Below are positions 27,308-35,916 of a stretch of 35,916 nucleotides of DNA, piece by piece. The DNA is from Bacillota bacterium (GTDB lineage Bacteria > Bacillota > Dethiobacteria > DTU022): assembly GCA_012797095.1 (NCBI GenBank), contig JAAZPS010000148.1:1-35916 (forward strand), given 5' to 3'. The notes beneath the pieces are model-generated. The model was not told where the DNA came from, did no database searches, and saw only the letters and a list, made by a program, of their open reading frames with translations. How positions within the stretch are numbered: the stretch's first letter is position 1; every line of letters begins with the position of its first letter. Made by a program: the position numbers and the translations under genes.

Positions 27308-29173
27308 ATGCTGAACTCCATCTTTCTATTTCTGGGCAGCGGGGCAAATATCATCTGGTTTCTGGTCGTATTGCCTGCTGCTGTTGGAATTGTTCTGCGC
27401 CTTTTCAACAGGTCCTACCTTCCGGGAATGCTTTTGGCCCTGCTGTCCGCGGTGTTCAATCTTCTGCTGGCGGTAAGTCTTTACCGATCGGAAGGAATCG
27501 AGCTGCTATTTCCCTTCTCCTCGGGCGGCCTGGATATTGCCCTGAGGATCGATGGGTTCTCCTCGATGTTCCTGCTGTTTGTCGCCGCCGGTTTTTTGCT
27601 GATAACCCTGTACAGCGTTGTCTTTTTGAAAGGGAAAGGTTACAGCGGCATCTTCATGCTCTATATGTTCATCAGCCTGGCGATGATCAATGGTGCGCTG
27701 ATGTCGGATAATCTGGGGGTAATGCTCTTTTTCTGGGAGGGCCTTCTGTGCACCCTTTTCGGAATCCTGCTGATCAACAATATGCACAGTCCCAAAGCTG
27801 CAGTAAAAGCGCTCACCCTGGCCGGCACAGCCGATCTTTTGCTGATGCTGGGGATCATCGTCACTGCAACCCAGTCCGGCACCCTTTATATGAGCCAGAT
27901 GCAGAAGCTGCCCGTTACCGGCATATCCGCCGTCGGGTTTATCTGTATGGTGCTGGGCGCTGTCGGCAAGGCCGGCAGCATGCCTTTCCACAGCTGGATC
28001 CCCAATGCGGCGGACGATGCTCCGACTCCCTTCATGGTTGCATTCCCCGCAGCCCTGGAAAAATTCCTGGGAATCTATCTGGTGGCGCGTATCGTTCTGG
28101 AGATCTACGACCTTCGGCCGGGGAGCGGGGCAAGTGTTGCCGTGATGACCATCGGAACGCTCACCATCGTTCTGGCGGTGGCGATGGCCTTGATCCAGAA
28201 AGATATGAAACGGCTGCTTTCCTACCATGCCATCAGCCAGGTTGGCTATATGGTTCTGGGTCTGGGCACGGCGCTGCCTGTGGGTATCGTCGGCGGACTG
28301 TTCCATATGCTCAATCATGTGATCTACAAAAGCTGCCTTTTCATGACGGCGGGCAGCGTGGAGATACAGACCGGGACGACAGACCTTCGAAAAATTGGCG
28401 GGTTGGGCAGAAAGATGCCCCTTACCATGGTCTGTTTCATCATCAGCGCCCTGGCTATTTCGGGGGTGCCGCCTTTGAACGGATTCTTTTCCAAGGAGCT
28501 TGTTTTTGATGCGGCACTGGAAAGCAACGTCATCTTCTATCTGGGCGCTCTGCTCGGTGCGTTCCTGACCGCCATCTCATTCCTCAAACTGGGTCGGGCG
28601 GCATTCAGCGGAGAGATGCAGTTTCCACCGGAGAAAAAAGATCTTCATGAATCAAGCACCGGCATCCTGTTGCCGATGGGTGTTCTGGCGGTATTGTGTG
28701 TCCTTTTCGGGGTGGTCAACCGGTTGCCGCTGGATCGCATTCTGGGTCCGGCGCTGGGCGATGGGGGAATTTACTCGGGATGGCCGCACTCCACCGTGCT
28801 GGTGGTGATCTCCGTTGCTGTGCTGCTGCTTTCCCTGGGCGATCATCTTTACGGAAACAAAAGATCCGGAAGCGCCCTCGGCGCAGCCGATCATATTCAT
28901 TATGCTCCGGTGCTGAAAGAGATCTATCAGGCAGCCGAAAGGAAGCTGTTCGATCCCTACAACTGGCTGATCTCTGCAGCGAAGGGTCTGTCTGCTCTGG
29001 CTGTCTCTATCGAGAACGGGATAACCTGGCTCTATGACGACGGCGTTGTGGCGGTGGTAAAGGGAGCAGGCAATATGATGCAGCGCTTCAGCGACGGGAA
29101 CCTGTCGCGTTATCTGATCGTGGCCCTGACCGGTGTCGTGGGGCTGATCATCCTTTTTCTGATAGCTGTCTAA
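27308..29173 (+). CDS. NuoL-like antiporter subunit of group 4 hydrogenase
   Basis: FFWEGLLCTLFGIL, GKAGSMPFHSWIPNAADDAPTPFMVAFPAALEKFLGIYL, MKRLLSYHAISQVGYMVLGLG; C-terminal extension with final TM segment. Confidence 0.88.
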   Translation: MLNSIFLFLGSGANIIWFLVVLPAAVGIVLRLFNRSYLPGMLLALLSAVFNLLLAVSLYRSEGIELLFPFSSGGLDIALRIDGFSSMFLLFVAAGFLLITLYSVVFLKGKGYSGIFMLYMFISLAMINGALMSDNLGVMLFFWEGLLCTLFGILLINNMHSPKAAVKALTLAGTADLLLMLGIIVTATQSGTLYMSQMQKLPVTGISAVGFICMVLGAVGKAGSMPFHSWIPNAADDAPTPFMVAFPAALEKFLGIYLVARIVLEIYDLRPGSGASVAVMTIGTLTIVLAVAMALIQKDMKRLLSYHAISQVGYMVLGLGTALPVGIVGGLFHMLNHVIYKSCLFMTAGSVEIQTGTTDLRKIGGLGRKMPLTMVCFIISALAISGVPPLNGFFSKELVFDAALESNVIFYLGALLGAFLTAISFLKLGRAAFSGEMQFPPEKKDLHESSTGILLPMGVLAVLCVLFGVVNRLPLDRILGPALGDGGIYSGWPHSTVLVVISVAVLLLSLGDHLYGNKRSGSALGAADHIHYAPVLKEIYQAAERKLFDPYNWLISAAKGLSALAVSIENGITWLYDDGVVAVVKGAGNMMQRFSDGNLSRYLIVALTGVVGLIILFLIAV

Positions 29174-29195
29174 AGGAAGGAGGAATCATCGTTCA

Positions 29196-30659
29196 ATGGG
29201 AGTTCTCGAGTACAGCGCAGCCCTATTTTTCTTCATCCCCCTGGCGGTCGTTCTGGTAAACACGTTATCCTCCAGACTGTCGGCCGAGAAAGTGAGCATG
29301 CCCCTGGCCGGCGGGGCGGCGACCGTTCAGATTGCCGCCGCTGCAGCATCCCTTGCGGTGCTTTCGTGCAATCACCTGAGGGGATACGGGTTTTGCCTTT
29401 TTCAGAATATGGCCGGTGCCGGCTCGGTGCACCTGGCGGTAAATACCTTTTCGCTGATCATCCTGCTCTGTATCGGGCTGGTTTCACTGGCCTCTGTTCT
29501 GGTGGCCAACCGGACCGTGGATAAAAAAAGAGCGTCATACGTCAATTTGCTGATGATGTTGATCCTGGGGATGAACGGGATGGTCATGGTGACCGATCTC
29601 TTTTCGCTGTATGTTTTTCTGGAGATCATCGGCATATCCAGCTTTGTTTTGATCGCCATGTTTAAAACGGATCTCGGGCTTGAAGGCGCGTTCAAATATC
29701 TGGTGATGTCTGTCCTGGCCAGCATCATGATCCTGACCGGGCTTTCGTTCATCTTCATGCAGACCGGGAGCCTGCAGTACGCGCAGCTGGGGCTGCATGT
29801 TCCCGCCGGACCGGGCGGGGCCCAATTGTTCTTTATCTATGCAGCCCTGATCCTGATGATCGCCGGCTTTGCCATAAAAACAGGAGTGGTTCCTTTTCAC
29901 AGCTGGTTGCCGGACGCGCATCAAAGTGCAAATACAGCCGTGTCCGTACTTTTGAGCGGTATCGTGATCAAGGTGGCCGGCGTGTACGGTTTCATTGTCT
30001 TGACCGGATTGTTCCACGAGCTGCCTGCCATCGGGATCACTTTGGCTGTGATGGGGACTGTCTCTATTATTATCGGTGCCCTGTTTGCCCTGCGGCAAAA
30101 CCATTTCAAGCGTATTGTGGCCTACTCGAGCGTGAGCCAGATGGGGTACGTTCTGCTCGGTCTGAGCACAGGCAGCACTCTCGGGCTGCTGGGGGCCGTA
30201 ATTCATGTGTTCAACCATGCCACCTTCAAAAGCACGTTGTTTACCAACGCCGCCGCAGTGAAAGAGCAAACGGGGACATACGATCTTGACGAACTGGGTG
30301 GGCTGGAAGAGAGGATGCCGGTAACAGGTTTTTCAACCCTGGCCGCATTCATGTCCACGGCGGGGATCCCGCCTTTTGCCGGGTTCTGGAGCAAGCTATT
30401 GATCATTATCGCCCTGTGGAGCAGCGGTTTGCAATCATTTGCGGCAATTGCTCTTTTCGCCAGCATTCTCACTGCCGCTTATTTCCTGCGGCTGCACAAG
30501 AAGGTGTTCTTCGGCAAGGTGCTCGATAAATTTACGGAATTGTCCGAGATTGGCGGCAGCATAAAAATTGCCCAGCTCATGCTTACTGTCGTCACGATTG
30601 CAACGGGACTGTTCTTCCCGGTAGTGCTTCTCTTTCTCAGAAAAATCGGAATACTTTAG
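29196..30659 (+). CDS. Third antiporter-like subunit (NuoN/M / MrpD-like) of group 4 hydrogenase
   Basis: YVFLEIIGISSFVLI, KTGVVPFHSWLPDAHQSANTAVSVLLSGIVIKVAGVYG, FKRIVAYSSVSQMGYVLLGLS. Confidence 0.88.
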   Translation: MGVLEYSAALFFFIPLAVVLVNTLSSRLSAEKVSMPLAGGAATVQIAAAAASLAVLSCNHLRGYGFCLFQNMAGAGSVHLAVNTFSLIILLCIGLVSLASVLVANRTVDKKRASYVNLLMMLILGMNGMVMVTDLFSLYVFLEIIGISSFVLIAMFKTDLGLEGAFKYLVMSVLASIMILTGLSFIFMQTGSLQYAQLGLHVPAGPGGAQLFFIYAALILMIAGFAIKTGVVPFHSWLPDAHQSANTAVSVLLSGIVIKVAGVYGFIVLTGLFHELPAIGITLAVMGTVSIIIGALFALRQNHFKRIVAYSSVSQMGYVLLGLSTGSTLGLLGAVIHVFNHATFKSTLFTNAAAVKEQTGTYDLDELGGLEERMPVTGFSTLAAFMSTAGIPPFAGFWSKLLIIIALWSSGLQSFAAIALFASILTAAYFLRLHKKVFFGKVLDKFTELSEIGGSIKIAQLMLTVVTIATGLFFPVVLLFLRKIGIL

Positions 30660-30673
30660 AGGAGGGCGGGGCT

Positions 30674-31162
30674 GTGGATGCCGTTGTCTCTATTTGCCTG
30701 GGTCTGATGTTTATCTTCGGCGTTTGGGCGGTTATCTCTCGCAGCATGCTGAAATCCGCCATCGCTCTGGCCGTTGCCAGTGCGGTGCTCGCCGTTATAA
30801 TGTACCAGCTTGATTCTATCTGGGCGGCAATGTTCGAGCTTTCGGTCTGCTCGGGACTGATCACGGTTATCTTTATCAGTGCCATCAGCCTGTCCCGGAC
30901 AGACAAGGAGGAGCTGGAGGAACTTTACGAGAACAAGAAACGGATGGCTTATTTGCCTGCAGTTCTGATCATCAGCGGGGTTGTGCTGATGTTGGTGGTA
31001 ACTTCACAGAATTTTTCCATGCCGGCAGCTGTCCCTGCGGTGGTCGGGGATACCTTCCGTGAAGTATTGTGGACCCACCGTCAGGCAGATCTCTGGGGCC
31101 AGATCATCGTGGTCATCACCGGTGCGCTTACCGTCGTGGCCCTATTCAAGGAGCGTGAGTGA
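30674..31162 (+). CDS. NuoJ/MnhB-like membrane subunit
   Basis: Multi-TM; MFELSVCSGLITVIFISAISL and DLWGQIIVVITGALTVVALFKERE resemble NuoJ/MnhB-like proteins; position before the NuoK-like gene. Confidence 0.6.
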   Translation: MDAVVSICLGLMFIFGVWAVISRSMLKSAIALAVASAVLAVIMYQLDSIWAAMFELSVCSGLITVIFISAISLSRTDKEELEELYENKKRMAYLPAVLIISGVVLMLVVTSQNFSMPAAVPAVVGDTFREVLWTHRQADLWGQIIVVITGALTVVALFKERE

Positions 31163-31475
31163 TTTGAACCCATTCGTCGAGACGAGCGTACTCGTGGTGG
31201 GGTTGATGTTGATCGTGGCCGGCTGTTATTGCCTCATCCGGACATATCATCTGCTGAAGATCATCATCGGTATAGAGGTGGCGATGAAGGCGGTCTCCAT
31301 GTTCATCATTCTCGCCGGGTTTATTAACGGACAGAACGCTCTTGCACAGACATTTGTCATTACGGTGATCGTCATCGAGGTGGTCCTGGCCGTGGTTGCG
31401 GTGGGGATAGCGATCAATCTTTACCGTAATTACGGAGATATGGATATCCGCAATCTGAGAAAATTGAAAGGATAA
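31155..31475 (+). CDS. NuoK/MnhC-like membrane subunit
   Basis: LLKIIIGIEVAMKAVSMFIIL and QTFVITVIVIEVVLAVVAVGIAINLYR, with conserved Glu in TM2 and TM3. Confidence 0.75.
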   Translation: MSDLNPFVETSVLVVGLMLIVAGCYCLIRTYHLLKIIIGIEVAMKAVSMFIILAGFINGQNALAQTFVITVIVIEVVLAVVAVGIAINLYRNYGDMDIRNLRKLKG

Positions 31476-31487
31476 GGGTGCTGACCG

Positions 31488-31808
31488 ATGAGCGAACTGA
31501 TCTACTCGCCCCCCATTGTATTTCTGATCTTCATGGTTATCTCGCTGGCCCTCTCCCGGCTGTTTTCGCTATATTCCTATCAAAACCCGCAAAGGGATCA
31601 TGGGTTGGACGCCTATGCCTGCGGTGAGCGCAATGTGCGGCATTATATCAATCCTGATTACAGCCAGTTTTTCCCCTTCGCCTTTTTTTTCACGATCATG
31701 CATGTTCTGGCCCTGGTGGTGGCAACAGCACCTTACGAAGCGCTGCTGCTGCCCCTTGGCTATGTTGCTGCCGGGGTGCTGGCGATGGTCATCATATTCA
31801 AAAATTGA
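31488..31808 (+). CDS. NuoA-like membrane subunit
   Basis: 106 aa, three TM segments, loop DHGLDAYACGERN resembling NuoA YECG loop. Confidence 0.6.
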   Translation: MSELIYSPPIVFLIFMVISLALSRLFSLYSYQNPQRDHGLDAYACGERNVRHYINPDYSQFFPFAFFFTIMHVLALVVATAPYEALLLPLGYVAAGVLAMVIIFKN

Positions 31809-31860
31809 GTGAAAAAAGGCGAAGTTATCAGTAAATAAATTATCAAGGGGTGGTAATGCT

Positions 31861-32322
31861 TTGAGCCTTTTAAGAAAGGCAATTGACTGGGGAACCCGGA
31901 AGTCGCCCTGGATCATACACTTTAACGCCGGTTCTTGCAATGGCTGCGATATCGAGATCGTGGACGCATTGACGCCCCGGTTTGACCTTGAACGGCTGGG
32001 CATCCTGCAGAGGGGCACGCCGCGCCATGCCGATATTCTGGTCTGCACCGGAGCGGTCACGCTGCAGACAAAGGACCGGCTCAGGCAGATCTACGAACAG
32101 ATGCCTGAACCGAAGTTTGTCATCGCTACGGGTACCTGCGCCTGCTCCGGGGGGGTCTTCAGCGGTTGCTACTGCGTCATGGGCGGTATTGACAGTGTGA
32201 TCCCGGTGGATATCTATATTCCAGGCTGCGCGGTACGTCCGGAGGTGCTGATCAGTGCGGTGGTAAAACTGTTGGGCGCCCTGGAGGCTCAGCAAAAAGA
32301 GGGGGATCAGGATGCAGGCTGA
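31861..32322 (+). CDS. [NiFe] hydrogenase small subunit, NuoB/EchC-like
   Basis: NAGSCNGCDIEIVDALTPRFD, GTCACSGGVFSGCY, YIPGCAVRPEVL. Confidence 0.9.
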   Translation: MSLLRKAIDWGTRKSPWIIHFNAGSCNGCDIEIVDALTPRFDLERLGILQRGTPRHADILVCTGAVTLQTKDRLRQIYEQMPEPKFVIATGTCACSGGVFSGCYCVMGGIDSVIPVDIYIPGCAVRPEVLISAVVKLLGALEAQQKEGDQDAG

Positions 32323-32830
32323 AAAAGAGATCGTTCGCCGGCTGTGCCAGAAATTCAAATTCCTGAAGGATAAAGTCTTTGTCCAGAGGGAGAGGCGTAT
32401 CTTCAGCGAGCTCCTTCCCCGGGAAGAGTTCGAGCAGGTCGTCCGTTATCTGCATGATGAGGCGGGCTTCAACCGGGCCAGCCATGTTGTCGGCACTGAC
32501 GAAGGTGACGATCTGGGATTCATCTATCTTTTGACCAACGACGGGGGGATCATCCTGGCGCTAAAGGAGAAAGCGCCCAAAACCGATCCCGGGATCGGCT
32601 CCCTTTCAATAATGTATCCCTCCCTGGAATTTCATGAACGCGAACTGGTCAGCCTTTTTGGGGCCGATGTTCAGGGACTGCCAGATGGACCGACCTACCC
32701 CCTTCCGGATGGCTGGCCGGAGGGGAACTATCCTTTACGGAAGGACTGGAATCCGGACTATTTCGATCGAGATACCATGACCTACAATCCGCCAACAGCG
32801 GATCAGGAGAAGGAGGGTGGCGAAAATTGA
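32312..32830 (+). CDS. NuoC/EchD-like subunit
   Basis: YPSLEFHERELVSLFGADVQGLPDGPTYPLPDGWPEGNYPLRKDW. Confidence 0.85.
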   Translation: MQAEKEIVRRLCQKFKFLKDKVFVQRERRIFSELLPREEFEQVVRYLHDEAGFNRASHVVGTDEGDDLGFIYLLTNDGGIILALKEKAPKTDPGIGSLSIMYPSLEFHERELVSLFGADVQGLPDGPTYPLPDGWPEGNYPLRKDWNPDYFDRDTMTYNPPTADQEKEGGEN

Positions 32831-34053
32831 GCGAATATAACCGCGTCGTTATCCCCATCGGCCCGCAGCATCCTTCATTGAAAGAGCCGGCCTGCTTCAC
32901 CGTTACCCTGGAGGGTGAAAGAATTTACGATGTCGTTGTCGGAATCGGCTATAACCACAGGGGAATGGAGAAGGCCTGCGAGAGCAGGAATTACACCCAG
33001 ATCATCTACCTGCTGGAGCGTATCTGCGGGATCTGTTCACATACCCATACCACCGCATTCTGTCAGGGAGTTGAAGAGCTTGCCGGAGTGGTCATTCCCA
33101 GGCGGGCTGCCTATATCCGGGTGATTGTCGCCGAGATCGAGCGGCTGCACAGCCACCTGCTCTGGCTCGGTATTGCCGCTCACGAAATAGGATTTGATAC
33201 CATGTTCATGTATGTCTGGCGCGATCGCGAGGCGGTGCTGGATATACTGGCAGAGGTGGGCGGTAACCGGGTGAACTATGCGATCAATACTATCGGCGGT
33301 GTGCGCAGGGATATCGATGACCGGATAAGGCCGGTGATCTTGAAAACAATGGACGGTCTGGAGGAACAGCTGAAATATTATCGTGACCTGGCCCTGACCG
33401 ATACAACGCTTGCCGTCCGGCTGGCCGGAATCGGGACACTTTCCCGGGAAGACGCCCTCAAGTACGGTGCCGTCGGGCCGGTCATACGTGCTTCCGGAAT
33501 CGACTTTGACGTCCGGGCTGCAGATCCCTACGCGATCTACTCGGAGATTCCGTTCAACGTCGTTACCGATACCCATGCCGACGTCTTCGGGCGGACAGTG
33601 GTGCGCATACTGGAGATGCTCGAAAGTATCGCGATAATCCGCGCCTGTATCGAGAATATGCCTGAAGGCGATATCGTGGTCAAAGCGCCGCGGCGAATTC
33701 CGGCCGGTGAAGTGATCAGCAGGACGGAAGCGCCCCGCGGCGAGGATATCCACTATATCCGGTCAAACGGAACAGATAAGCCGGACCGGGTCCGCGTGCG
33801 GGCACCCTCGGAGGCCAACTGGCACGCCATGAGACATATGCTGATCGGCAACTACCTGGCCGACGTCCCCATTACCATTGCGGCAATCGATCCCTGCTAT
33901 TCATGTACCGACCGGGCCATTGTTGTCAATTCCGGGAAGGGGACAGCAGTTTACGACTGGCCGCAGCTGAGGCAGTACAGCCTAGACTGGTACAAAGACA
34001 GGGGTGTTGATATCGGCGCCATCAAGATGGCGCCGCGTAAACGGTATTTTTGA
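32827..34053 (+). CDS. [NiFe] hydrogenase large subunit, NuoD/EchE-like
   Basis: RICGICSHTHTTAFCQGVE (N-terminal CxxC) and DPCYSCTDR (C-terminal CxxC); GPQHPS start. Confidence 0.93.
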   Translation: MSEYNRVVIPIGPQHPSLKEPACFTVTLEGERIYDVVVGIGYNHRGMEKACESRNYTQIIYLLERICGICSHTHTTAFCQGVEELAGVVIPRRAAYIRVIVAEIERLHSHLLWLGIAAHEIGFDTMFMYVWRDREAVLDILAEVGGNRVNYAINTIGGVRRDIDDRIRPVILKTMDGLEEQLKYYRDLALTDTTLAVRLAGIGTLSREDALKYGAVGPVIRASGIDFDVRAADPYAIYSEIPFNVVTDTHADVFGRTVVRILEMLESIAIIRACIENMPEGDIVVKAPRRIPAGEVISRTEAPRGEDIHYIRSNGTDKPDRVRVRAPSEANWHAMRHMLIGNYLADVPITIAAIDPCYSCTDRAIVVNSGKGTAVYDWPQLRQYSLDWYKDRGVDIGAIKMAPRKRYF

Positions 34054-34122
34054 AGGTCGCTCGCGAAGTTGTTGGCAGAAGCTGTTGAAAGCTTTCATAT
34101 TTTAATGTAAAGGGGCGGGGGA

Positions 34123-35061
34123 ATGCTTACGGGACTGTTGAAGATATTAGTATTCCCGGGATTTATCTTCCTAACGGGATATGGACTGCTCTTCGAGTAC
34201 CTCGATCGGAAGGTCCATGCGCGCCTGCAAAATCGAATCGGGCCGCCATGGTACCAACCGCTGGCCGATCTTCTGAAGCTGGTCGGTAAAGAGACGATCA
34301 TTCCGACAGAAGCAAACAGGACTATCTTTTCAATCTTGCCGGTGATCTCCCTATCCGCGGTGGCAGCATCATTTATCTATATACCTGTTTTCGGTAAAAC
34401 CTCCATCGCATCGCTGGAGGGAGATCTGATCATTGTCCTCTATTTCTTGTTGATCCCCACCATCTGCCTGTTTTTGGCAGGATGGTATTCCAGGGGTGTT
34501 TATTCCACCCTGGGCTCGGTGCGTACGCTTACCCAGTTGTTTTCCTACGAGGTGCCCCTGTTCATGGCACTGCTGGCGCCTGCACTGATCGCCAAATCAT
34601 GGTCGATCACCGGGATAACGGCTTTCTATTCGGAGAGACCCCTTTATATACTCATAAATATCCCCGCCTTTCTGGTTGCCCTGATCTCCAGTCAGGGTAA
34701 ACTGGAGCGGGTTCCCTTTGATACCCCCGAAGCCGATACCGAAATCGTCTCCGGACCGCTGGTGGAGTACAGCGGCAGATTGCTGGCGCTTTTCAGGATA
34801 GCGGTCGACTGCGAGCTTGTGCTGGTGGCCTCGCTCGTATCGGCAATCTTTCTTCCCTTCATGAGCGGCAGCCCCCTGCTGGATTTTGTGCTCTATCTGC
34901 TGAAGACAATTGCCGTGCTTCTTTTTCTGGCCCTGATGCGTTCAGTGATGGCGCGGGTTAGAATTGATCAGATGGTCAATTTTTACTGGAAATATCTCAC
35001 CCCCATCGCCATCCTTCAGATAATGGTGAACCTACTAGTGAGGAGTGGATTGGCGCTATGA
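34123..35061 (+). CDS. NuoH/EchB-like membrane subunit
   Basis: YLDRKVHARLQNRIGPPWYQPLADLLKLVGKE, FDTPEADTEIVSGPLVEYSG. Confidence 0.92.
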   Translation: MLTGLLKILVFPGFIFLTGYGLLFEYLDRKVHARLQNRIGPPWYQPLADLLKLVGKETIIPTEANRTIFSILPVISLSAVAASFIYIPVFGKTSIASLEGDLIIVLYFLLIPTICLFLAGWYSRGVYSTLGSVRTLTQLFSYEVPLFMALLAPALIAKSWSITGITAFYSERPLYILINIPAFLVALISSQGKLERVPFDTPEADTEIVSGPLVEYSGRLLALFRIAVDCELVLVASLVSAIFLPFMSGSPLLDFVLYLLKTIAVLLFLALMRSVMARVRIDQMVNFYWKYLTPIAILQIMVNLLVRSGLAL

Positions 35062-35420
35062 TCAAAAATGCACCCGGTATCATCACCAATATGGCGGTCA
35101 AACATCTTTTCAAAAAACCGGCGACCATCTCTTACCCCCGGGGTGAGCTCCATATAGTCGATAATTATCGGGGGAAGCTGAGTTACGATCCGACAGAGTG
35201 CAACGGCTGTCGAATCTGTATGCGTTACTGCCCCTCCGGGGCGATAAAAGTGGTCAACGTGGGGACCAAGGAAGAAAAAGAGATCGAGGTCTCGCTGGAG
35301 ATTTCGCGGTGCATCTTCTGCTGCCAGTGTGTGGACTCCTGCCCCAGGAACTGTCTCTCCTACACCCAGGAGATCGATCTTTCAACGATGAACAAGGATG
35401 ACCTTACGGTGCAGCTTTGA
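35058..35420 (+). CDS. 2x[4Fe-4S] ferredoxin subunit, NuoI/EchF-like
   Basis: CNGCRICMRYCPSGA and CIFCCQCVDSCPRN. Confidence 0.9.
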   Translation: MIKNAPGIITNMAVKHLFKKPATISYPRGELHIVDNYRGKLSYDPTECNGCRICMRYCPSGAIKVVNVGTKEEKEIEVSLEISRCIFCCQCVDSCPRNCLSYTQEIDLSTMNKDDLTVQL

Positions 35421-35905
35421 TCGAGATAGAAGAATACCTGAAAGCAAGGATCAGGCCGGGCCAGAAATTTGCCGTGCTCGGGGTCGGATCGACCCTTCGT
35501 TCGGACGACGCCGCCGGGATGTACTTCATCGAGCGGCTGAGCAGCCTGCTTGAAAAGGATAATATCCTTTTGATCGCCGGATCGACAGCACCCGAAAATT
35601 TCACCGGAGAGATAAAAAAATTTGCCCCTGATCGGCTGTTTATCGTTGATGCCGCCTATATGGGGCTTTCACCCGGCGAGGCCAAGGTGATCCCCGCCGC
35701 TGCGATCAACGGCGTTTCCTTCTCCACGCATATGCTGCCGCTGCCGATAATGCTGCAGTATCTTGAAAAGGAGGCGCCCTGCGAGGTAACCCTCATCGGC
35801 ATACAGCCGCGCCACATTGATCAGGGCTTCTCGATGAGCGATGCGGTGAGAAAGGGAACAGAGCAACTGGTCGATCTTTTCTTCAGATTGTTCAAAGAAG
35901 TGTGA
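35417..35905 (+). CDS. Hydrogenase maturation endopeptidase (HycI/HyaD family)
   Basis: FAVLGVGSTLRSDDAAGMYFIERL, DAAYMGLSPGEAKVI, THMLPLPIMLQYLE, IGIQPRHID. Confidence 0.9.
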   Translation: MIEIEEYLKARIRPGQKFAVLGVGSTLRSDDAAGMYFIERLSSLLEKDNILLIAGSTAPENFTGEIKKFAPDRLFIVDAAYMGLSPGEAKVIPAAAINGVSFSTHMLPLPIMLQYLEKEAPCEVTLIGIQPRHIDQGFSMSDAVRKGTEQLVDLFFRLFKEV

Positions 35906-35916
35906 GCCCGGGCGGC

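Noticed and set aside
27506-28318. 270-aa minus-strand ORF inside the NuoL-like gene
   Set aside because: His/Gln-rich shadow ORF opposite a conserved membrane subunit
1-35916. CRISPR arrays, rRNA, insertion sequences, known defence systems
   Set aside because: No regularly spaced repeats, no rRNA motifs, no transposase; the SbcC/SbcD-like pair is better explained as a YhaNO-type nuclease than a defence island

Overview
The window joins an AT-richer integrative-element remnant (about 1-4350) to a GC-richer Clostridia/Firmicutes-like backbone (about 4420-35916). Left part: a dinG-like helicase fragment with no Walker A domain, an orphan promoter/operator followed by a structured, ORF-poor stretch, two stacked terminators, a small excisionase-like HTH protein and a tyrosine integrase abutting tRNA-Arg(TCT). 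Backbone: a secreted lipase-like hydrolase, a carboxylesterase, glycerol kinase, a YhaO/YhaN (SbcD/SbcC-like) pair and a DUF4153 membrane protein. Next is a minus-strand acyl-CoA operon: SCP2 - DUF2148 - DUF2148 - acyl-CoA synthetase - acyl-CoA dehydrogenase - SCP-x-type thiolase. It is followed on the plus strand by hypF-hypC-hypD-hypE and a long membrane-bound [NiFe] hydrogenase operon with a maturation protease. The two most interesting signals are: (a) the hydrogenase operon appears to encode counterparts of all 11 non-NADH-module complex I subunits (A, B, C, D, H, I, J, K and three L/M/N-type) while keeping both NiFe CxxC motifs; (b) two tandem DUF2148 Fe-S proteins lie inside an acyl-CoA operon that has no ETF, hydratase or hydroxyacyl-CoA dehydrogenase. 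All assignments come from reading motifs in the sequence and translations; no searches were run.
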